Source: Eubacterium sp. UBA5416 (GTDB lineage Bacteria > Bacillota > Clostridia > Lachnospirales > Lachnospiraceae). Taken from it: a DNA stretch of 10,386 bases. The position numbers and the translations under genes were made by a program. This document shows, piece by piece, positions 6,061 to 10,386 of the stretch; the stretch's first letter is position 1; each line of letters opens with the position of its first letter. The notes beneath the pieces were generated by a model. It ran no database searches. It saw only the letters and a list, made by a program, of their open reading frames with translations, and was not told the origin of the DNA. The stretch is from the NCBI GenBank assembly GCA_002409525.1, contig DHNM01000070.1:1-10386 (forward strand). The letters run 5' to 3'.

Positions 6061-7050
6061 ATGAGCGGCTTTGATGAAGTAATCGGTCAGGAGAAAATTA
6101 TCGAGCATTTGAAAAATGCCATTAAGACGGACAAGGTTTCTCATGCTTATATATTTTCCGGAGAACGTGGAACGGGAAAGAAGCTTCTGGCATCTTTATT
6201 CGCCATGACACTTTTATGTGAGAAACAGGGGACTGATCCCTGTATGGATTGTTCTTCCTGTAAGAAGGCCATGAGTAAGAATCACCCTGACATTATAAGC
6301 GTTGTCCATGAAAAGCCCAATTCAATTGGAATCAGGGAAATCAGAGATCAGCTGATCGATGATGTGGAAATCAGGCCTTACAGTGGTCCTTATAAGATCT
6401 ATATTATAAATGATGCACAGAAGATGACTCTTCAGGCTCAGAATGCATTGCTAAAAACGATAGAGGAGCCCCCTTCTTATGCAATTATACTTTTACTGAC
6501 GGAGAATCCGGATGCATTTCTTCCGACGATCACTTCGAGATGTGTATCACTTGATCTAAAGCCTGTATCTGATCATATGGTTAAGAATTATCTAATGGAG
6601 CACATGCACATCCCTGATTATCAGGCAGAAGTGGATGCATCACTGGCGCAGGGAAATATAGGCAGGGCAAAACAGGCAGCTACATCTGAGGAGTTTGAAC
6701 AGCTTTCTCAGGATGCGCTTCATATTGTAGAAAATGCAAAGGATATGCAGCTTTATGAATTGATAGATGCAATAAAAGAGATGTCAGAAGATAAGAATAA
6801 TATCGATGACTATCTCGAATTTTTCACTTTGTGGTTTCGCGATGTGCTGCTGTTTAAAGCAACACGTGAGATTGACAGCCTTGTGTTTAAGCAGGAGATT
6901 AATCATATAAAGGAGCGGGCACAGGTAAGTTCGTATGAGGGACTGGAACATATCATAGATGCTATAAAAAATGCTCGTATCCGGCTTAAGGCAAATGTTA
7001 ACTTTGATTTAACTATGGAATTACTGTTCCTTACAATTAAGGAGAATTAA
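6061..7050 (+). CDS. holB: DNA polymerase III subunit delta' (clamp loader)
   Basis: Delta' is part of the clamp-loader complex that places the sliding clamp on DNA during replication. The 329-residue protein starts with VIGQEKIIEHLKNAI, has a P-loop-like GERGTGKK at residues 34-41, and carries a zinc module of four cysteines at 53, 61, 64 and 67, the spacing typical of delta' and DnaX. The Walker B region is degenerate (INDAQKM in place of an acidic DE pair). The sensor-1 SRC motif is at 159-161. In E. coli delta' is a rigid stator that does not hydrolyse ATP; here the P-loop is nearly intact, so nucleotide binding is not excluded, but the weak Walker B argues against hydrolysis. The C-terminal third is the less conserved collar domain. 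The stop codon abuts the ricT start, so the two are translationally linked. Length and start are normal for Firmicutes. Confidence 0.94.
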   Translation: MSGFDEVIGQEKIIEHLKNAIKTDKVSHAYIFSGERGTGKKLLASLFAMTLLCEKQGTDPCMDCSSCKKAMSKNHPDIISVVHEKPNSIGIREIRDQLIDDVEIRPYSGPYKIYIINDAQKMTLQAQNALLKTIEEPPSYAIILLLTENPDAFLPTITSRCVSLDLKPVSDHMVKNYLMEHMHIPDYQAEVDASLAQGNIGRAKQAATSEEFEQLSQDALHIVENAKDMQLYELIDAIKEMSEDKNNIDDYLEFFTLWFRDVLLFKATREIDSLVFKQEINHIKERAQVSSYEGLEHIIDAIKNARIRLKANVNFDLTMELLFLTIKEN

Positions 7051-7917
7051 ATGACGAAAATTATAGGAGTGCGTTTTCGAAATGTGGGCAAGATCTACTA
7101 CTTTGATCCGGTATCTTTTGATATTAAGACGGAGGATCATGTGATTGTGGAGACGGCACGCGGCGTCGAATATGGTCTTGTGGTGCTTGCATCAAAAGAA
7201 GTTCAGGATTCTGAGGTGGTTCAGCCTTTGAAGGAAGTGCTTCGGATTGCAACACCAAAGGATGATGCGAAGGAAGAAAATAACAGAAAAAAAGAAAAAG
7301 AAGCTTTCAAAATCTGTCAGAAAAAAATTTCAGCACGTCATCTGGAGATGAATCTTATCGATGCGGAATACACCTTTGATAATAATAAAGTACTTTTCTA
7401 TTTTACCGCGGATGGAAGGATCGATTTTCGTGAACTTGTAAAAGATCTGGCGGCAGTATTTAAGACAAGAATTGAATTAAGACAGATCGGTGTCCGCGAT
7501 GAAACTAAGATTCTGGGTGGAATAGGAATCTGCGGCCGCCCTTTATGCTGCCATACTTATTTATCTGAGTTTGCACCGGTATCAATTAAGATGGCAAAAG
7601 AGCAGAATCTCTCATTAAACCCGACGAAGATATCCGGTGTCTGTGGCAGGCTGATGTGCTGCCTGAAAAATGAGCAGGAGACATATGAAGAATTAAATAA
7701 AAAAATGCCTTCACGTGGAGAGCGTGTTACGACCCCAGAAGGTATGAAGGGTGAAGTGAACAGCGTAAATGTGCTGCGTCAGCTGGTTAAAGTTCTGGTA
7801 GAGACAGAAAATGAAAAGGAAATCAGAGAATACCATGTGGAAGAATTAAAATTCAAACCTAAAAAGAAGGGAAAGACGAAAAATAAAGAACACAAAGAGG
7901 CAGCAAAAAAATCTTAA
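7051..7917 (+). CDS. ricT: PSP1-domain protein RicT (YaaT)
   Basis: In Bacillus subtilis RicT forms a complex with RicA (YmcA) and RicF (YlbF) that binds iron-sulfur clusters. The complex works with RNase Y in mRNA maturation and affects sporulation, biofilm formation and competence. This 288-residue protein has the PSP1 fold and two copies of a CG-R-x-x-CC motif: CGRPLCC at residues 161-167 and CGRLMCC at 198-204. These six cysteines are the probable cluster ligands. The N-terminus (GVRFRNVGKIYYFDP) is typical. The C-terminal tail from about 270 is lysine-rich and probably disordered. The ATG directly follows the holB stop, and AAGGAGA at 7039-7045 provides the ribosome site. holB-ricT adjacency is conserved in Firmicutes. 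Its partners are not in this window, so the complex is inferred from the family. Confidence 0.93.
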   Translation: MTKIIGVRFRNVGKIYYFDPVSFDIKTEDHVIVETARGVEYGLVVLASKEVQDSEVVQPLKEVLRIATPKDDAKEENNRKKEKEAFKICQKKISARHLEMNLIDAEYTFDNNKVLFYFTADGRIDFRELVKDLAAVFKTRIELRQIGVRDETKILGGIGICGRPLCCHTYLSEFAPVSIKMAKEQNLSLNPTKISGVCGRLMCCLKNEQETYEELNKKMPSRGERVTTPEGMKGEVNSVNVLRQLVKVLVETENEKEIREYHVEELKFKPKKKGKTKNKEHKEAAKKS

Positions 7918-7949
7918 GCCGGACGCTTATACTCTGTAAGGATGATTAG

Positions 7950-8678
7950 ATGGAATTATTAAAAGGTGAACGGCTGGATGATCTCCAGAATGGTTACTGG
8001 ATGATACAGGACAGAAAAGATTTCTGTTATGGGATAGATGCAGTGCTTCTGGCATCATTTGCAAAGGTAAAATCAGGGGAAAGGGTTCTGGACTTATGCA
8101 CTGGTACGGGAATTGTACCGGTGCTTTTAAAAGCAAAGACAGAAGGCGAACACTTTACAGGCCTTGAGATACAGGAAAAAAGTGTGGATATGGCGAGAAG
8201 GACTATAGAATATAATAAGCTGCAGAAAGATATTGAAATTGTACAAGGCGATGTCAGACATGCGGATACTATATTCTCTGGTATCTTTTTTGATGTTGTA
8301 ACTTGTAATCCGCCTTATATGATCTCAAACCATGGACTTTCGAACCCATATCTGCCGCGGGCAATTGCCCGCCATGAAGTCCTCTGTACTCTGGAGGACG
8401 TCATAAAAGAGAGCGCAAAACGACTGCCGCCCAGAGGCAGATTCTATATGGTTCACAGACCTTTTCGACTGGCGGAGATTATGAACGTCATGATGAAGTA
8501 TAAACTGGAACCAAAAAGAATGCAGCTGGTATATCCTTTCGTGGATAAAGAGCCAAATATGGTTTTAATGGAAGGTGTGAAAGGCGGAAATTCCAGAATT
8601 ACAGTGCAGAAGCCTTTGATTATATATAAAAAACCGGGGATATATACTGAGGATATTAAGAAAATATATGGAGAATAA
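7950..8678 (+). CDS. TrmN6/YabB-family tRNA1(Val) A37 N6-methyltransferase
   Basis: This is a class I SAM-dependent methyltransferase of 242 residues. Motif I, LDLCTGTGI, lies at 47-55 with Asp48. The acidic end of strand two is GLEIQ, and the catalytic NPPY motif for methylating an exocyclic amino group is at 120-123. The N-terminal LDDLQNGYWMIQDRKDFCYGIDAVLLASF matches the TrmN6 family, which in E. coli methylates adenine 37 of tRNA1(Val). B. subtilis YabB occupies the same place between yaaT and yabC. The exact tRNA target in this organism is inferred. The gene starts 32 bases after ricT with AAGGA at 7938-7942. B. subtilis has yabA before yabB and the GIY-YIG gene yazA after it; both are absent here. 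The 3' end abuts rsmI, whose ribosome site lies within the last codons of this gene. Confidence 0.88.
   Translation: MELLKGERLDDLQNGYWMIQDRKDFCYGIDAVLLASFAKVKSGERVLDLCTGTGIVPVLLKAKTEGEHFTGLEIQEKSVDMARRTIEYNKLQKDIEIVQGDVRHADTIFSGIFFDVVTCNPPYMISNHGLSNPYLPRAIARHEVLCTLEDVIKESAKRLPPRGRFYMVHRPFRLAEIMNVMMKYKLEPKRMQLVYPFVDKEPNMVLMEGVKGGNSRITVQKPLIIYKKPGIYTEDIKKIYGE
8670..8674 (+). promoter_or_regulatory. Ribosome binding site deciding the rsmI start
   Basis: GGAGA here is eight bases before the ATG at 8683, inside the end of the methyltransferase gene. An in-frame ATG at 8668 overlaps this site and has only GAGGA 14 bases upstream. The start at 8683 gives MQGQLYLCATPIGN, the usual RsmI beginning. 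Confidence 0.7.
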
Positions 8679-8682
8679 TAAT

Positions 8683-9528
8683 ATGCAGGGACAACTATAT
8701 CTATGTGCGACTCCTATAGGTAATCTGGAGGATATCACGTATCGGGTGGTCCGCATTCTGCAGGAAGTGGATATGATTGCTGCGGAGGATACCAGAAATA
8801 GCGTTAAGCTTCTCAATTATTTTGATATAAAAACTTCGATGACAAGCTATCATGAATATAATAAAATTGAAAAGGGACATTATCTGGTTCAACAGATGAG
8901 ACAGGGTAAAAATATTGCCTTAATAACAGACGCGGGCACGCCCGGGATATCGGACCCGGGAGAAGAACTGGTCGCGATGTGTTATGATGCGGGTATCACA
9001 GTCACTTCTCTGCCCGGTGCATGCGCTTGTGTCACGGCACTTACTTTATCCGGACTTTCGACTAGAAGATTTGCTTTTGAGGCATTTTTGCCTTCTGGTA
9101 AAAAAGAAAAAAAGTTGATTCTGGACGAGCTTGAGCATGAGACCAGGACAATTATTATCTATGAGGCGCCGCACCGTCTGGTGGAAACACTTCAGGATCT
9201 TTTGAATACTCTTGGCGGTGTCCGTAAGGCAACAGTGTGCCGGGAGCTGACTAAGAAGCATGAAACTGTTTTCCAGACGACTTTGTCTGATGCATTGGCG
9301 TATTACCAGACGCACTCCCCAAAAGGGGAATGCGTAATCGTGATTGAGGGAAAGAGCAGGAAACAGATACGTGAGGAAAAAATCAATTCCTGGATGGAAA
9401 TGAAACTTGAAGATCATATGAAGTATTATGAGGATCAGGGGATCTCGCATAAGGAAGCCATGAAACTGGTCGCCCGGGACAGAGGTGTTTCAAAACGCGA
9501 GATTTATAAGGCACTGCTTGAACAATAA
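8683..9528 (+). CDS. rsmI: 16S rRNA (cytidine1402-2'-O)-methyltransferase
   Basis: RsmI methylates the 2'-hydroxyl of cytidine 1402 in the ribosomal decoding centre, and with RsmH makes m4Cm1402, which tunes start-codon choice and fidelity. The 281-residue protein belongs to the tetrapyrrole-methylase (SAM-binding class III) fold. LYLCATPIGNLEDIT lies at 5-19, AAEDTR at 33-38, DAGTPGISDPG at 83-93, PGACA follows, and EAPHRL starts at 161. The C-terminal part (about 230-281) is the small RsmI helical domain, ending in a helix-turn-helix-like VSKREIYKALLEQ. Family length is 270-290. It is the last gene of the holB group, starting four bases after the preceding stop, and corresponds to B. subtilis yabC. 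A convergent gene lies 44 bases beyond the stop. Confidence 0.95.
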   Translation: MQGQLYLCATPIGNLEDITYRVVRILQEVDMIAAEDTRNSVKLLNYFDIKTSMTSYHEYNKIEKGHYLVQQMRQGKNIALITDAGTPGISDPGEELVAMCYDAGITVTSLPGACACVTALTLSGLSTRRFAFEAFLPSGKKEKKLILDELEHETRTIIIYEAPHRLVETLQDLLNTLGGVRKATVCRELTKKHETVFQTTLSDALAYYQTHSPKGECVIVIEGKSRKQIREEKINSWMEMKLEDHMKYYEDQGISHKEAMKLVARDRGVSKREIYKALLEQ

Positions 9529-9584
9529 GGAAAAGCCTGTGTAGGTATAGAAGACAAATCTTCTGTGAAAGCTTATTCTTTTTT
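9527..9584 (+). terminator. Weak candidate terminator between convergent rsmI and spmA
   Basis: AAGGAAAAGC (9527-9536) can pair with GCTTATTCTT (9571-9580) with one mismatch and one wobble, enclosing a perfect hairpin AGAAGA-CAAA-TCTTCT (9549-9564). A T-run follows to 9584. The T-run lies inside the last codons of spmA on the other strand. The base stem is AT-rich and the inner region only partly paired, so this is a possible rather than a clear terminator. No T-run follows the inner hairpin on the minus strand. Confidence 0.35.
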
Positions 9585-10181
9585 ATACATGACCTTGGCA
9601 AATATTATTCCTGCCAGAGTGCTGACAGTGGTAGCCGCGATTGCCGGGCCTACGATAGAGGCGGGAGCAGTACTTCCGTACTGGCTTCTGTATGCAATCA
9701 CATTGACCGGAATCAATTGAAGGGATGAAATATTTATAATGAGGAAGGTACACATGTCTCTCGTAGCGATATGAGGTGCACGATGACGGTCTGTACCAAG
9801 TCTGTGGCATTCATCTTCATTTAATGCTTCCATCGATTCCATGGCTTTTAAGCCTGCCGGGGTTGCCGCCCATCCAAGTCCGAGAAAATTAGCGATCATA
9901 TTCAGGGATATATGCCCATAGGCCGGATGATCTTCAGGTACGTTTGGAAAGAGAAACTTTAGAATCGGTTTCATTTTTTTTGTCATTTGTTCGATTAGTC
10001 CACTGGTTTCGGCAATTTTCATGAGGCCGGTCCACATAGCAGTGACACCTGCCATGGCGATTGCCATGGAGACAGCTTCTTTTGAGGAGTTGACTGCGGC
10101 TTCCGTGACGTCTTTTAGATTGCCGGTGAGGGCTCCGTAGACGATTCCGACGATCAACATACCTCCCCAGATATAGTTCAT
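9573..10181 (-). CDS. spmA: Spore maturation protein A-like membrane protein
   Basis: The 202-residue membrane protein has the nucleoside-recognition (Gate) domain of the SpmA family. In Bacillus subtilis SpmA and SpmB are needed for full dehydration and heat resistance of the spore core, by an unknown mechanism. About five hydrophobic stretches are visible, near residues 3-19, 38-55, 90-110, 143-163 and 178-198. Family hallmarks include NFLGLGWAATPAGLKAME, INISSLQLIP and AYRSQYGS. A slightly longer polar stretch (DECHRLGTDRHRAPHIATRD) sits between the two halves. AAGGAGGAG (10186-10194 on the plus strand, read in reverse) precedes the ATG. spmB usually follows spmA directly, but here the downstream side is occupied by convergent rsmI. 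spmB, if present, must be elsewhere. Composition matches its neighbours. The family is confident; a sporulation role is inferred. Confidence 0.9.
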   Translation of the reverse strand: MNYIWGGMLIVGIVYGALTGNLKDVTEAAVNSSKEAVSMAIAMAGVTAMWTGLMKIAETSGLIEQMTKKMKPILKFLFPNVPEDHPAYGHISLNMIANFLGLGWAATPAGLKAMESMEALNEDECHRLGTDRHRAPHIATRDMCTFLIINISSLQLIPVNVIAYRSQYGSTAPASIVGPAIAATTVSTLAGIIFAKVMYKKE

Positions 10182-10217
10182 TATTCTCCTCCTTGTTTGT
10201 TCGAGTTATGTAGTAAT

Positions 10218-10268
10218 GCAATGCTGTAAACATTTGAATAATGCTTTTTTCATGGGGCATGAAAAAGA
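10218..10268. repeat. Copy 1 of a 51-base direct repeat
   Basis: This copy starts GCAATGCTGTAAACATTTG and ends CATGGGGCATGAAAAAGA. It matches copy 2 (10336-10386) at 48 of 51 positions; the differences are at 10231, 10238 and 10245, all C/T or A/G transitions. It contains the inverted repeat TTTTTCATG-GGG-CATGAAAAA. It lies 36 bases upstream of the spmA start, so a promoter for spmA may lie in or beside it. I found no clear -35/-10 pair there. Confidence 0.9.
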
Positions 10269-10335
10269 GCACTGGATTCCCTGTGGCGTTTGGCACCTTG
10301 ATGATACCACGGATTGTTTCGCACTTTGCGCTCAC
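10269..10335. other. 67-base segment between the two repeats
   Basis: This stretch separates the repeat copies and, with one copy, makes a 118-base period. It has higher GC than the repeats. It contains no supported gene, and no strong hairpin beyond a short GCGC-AAA-GTGC stem on the minus strand (plus-strand positions about 10322-10332). It is probably part of the same element, but only one copy is visible. Confidence 0.5.
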
Positions 10336-10386
10336 GCAATGCTGTAAATATTTGAGTAATGCCTTTTTCATGGGGCATGAAAAAGA
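10336..10386. repeat. Copy 2 of the 51-base direct repeat, reaching the window edge
   Basis: This copy carries a perfect 10-bp hairpin, CTTTTTCATG-GGG-CATGAAAAAG. It is still identical to copy 1 at the last base of the window, so the true repeat may be longer than 51 bases and the array may continue. Confidence 0.9.

Noticed and set aside
5705..6064. Plus-strand open frame overlapping the guanylate-kinase-like gene and the holB leader
   Set aside because: It is out of frame with the conserved kinase motifs and crosses the holB promoter and hairpin. Its composition is unlike a real protein.
10182..10260. Minus-strand promoter for spmA (TTCAAA-like and TACTAC-like boxes 17 bases apart)
   Set aside because: Both boxes are poor matches and lie in AT-rich sequence where such pairs occur by chance.
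9934..10371. Minus-strand open frame of 145 codons crossing the repeat region and entering spmA
   Set aside because: It reads spmA in another frame after about codon 65, has no good ribosome binding site, and its first part is just the translation of the repeat element. It is most likely a chance frame.
10218..10386. CRISPR-like repeat-spacer-repeat layout
   Set aside because: The repeat is longer (at least 51 bases) and the spacer larger (67) than usual, the copies are imperfect, and there are no cas genes. Only two copies are visible.

Overview
The window looks like chromosomal DNA of a low-GC anaerobic Firmicute, most likely class Clostridia, family Lachnospiraceae. The clues are moderate GC with A-rich Shine-Dalgarno sites, an S-box (SAM-I) riboswitch ahead of metK, the holB-ricT-trmN-rsmI cluster typical of Firmicutes, and the sporulation-linked proteins RicT and SpmA. 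The family assignment rests on protein style and gene order and has not been checked by a search.

Layout from left to right. Bases 1-202 hold a sigma-A-type promoter and a leader hairpin for murA (203-1495), which commits UDP-GlcNAc to peptidoglycan synthesis. Bases 1496-1783 hold a second promoter and a complete SAM-I riboswitch with its intrinsic terminator, controlling metK (1784-2971, S-adenosylmethionine synthetase). A strong terminator closes metK. A new promoter then drives a two-component system with the kinase first (3141-4655) and the regulator second, overlapping by 23 bases (4633-5322). A divergent guanylate-kinase-like P-loop protein follows at 5365-5964. A promoter embedded in its stop codon and a leader hairpin introduce the compact set holB (DNA polymerase III delta'), ricT (PSP1/YaaT), trmN-type tRNA methyltransferase and rsmI (16S rRNA methyltransferase), ending at 9528. 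A spmA-like membrane protein gene (9573-10181) converges from the minus strand. The right edge (10218-10386) carries two nearly identical 51-base repeats with a CATG-GGG-CATG hairpin, probably a dispersed intergenic element that continues beyond the window.

The genes are mostly housekeeping: cell wall precursor synthesis, methyl-donor supply, replication clamp loading, and RNA modification. MetK supplies the SAM used by the TrmN and RsmI methyltransferases encoded in the same window. RicT and SpmA point to a spore-forming ancestry or lifestyle. The less ordinary parts are the divergent kinase in the locus position that tmk holds in Bacillus subtilis, the uncharacterised two-component system beside it, the spmA gene without an adjacent spmB on its downstream side, and the right-edge repeat. 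I see no phage, transposase, CRISPR or defence genes, and no convincing new multigene system.
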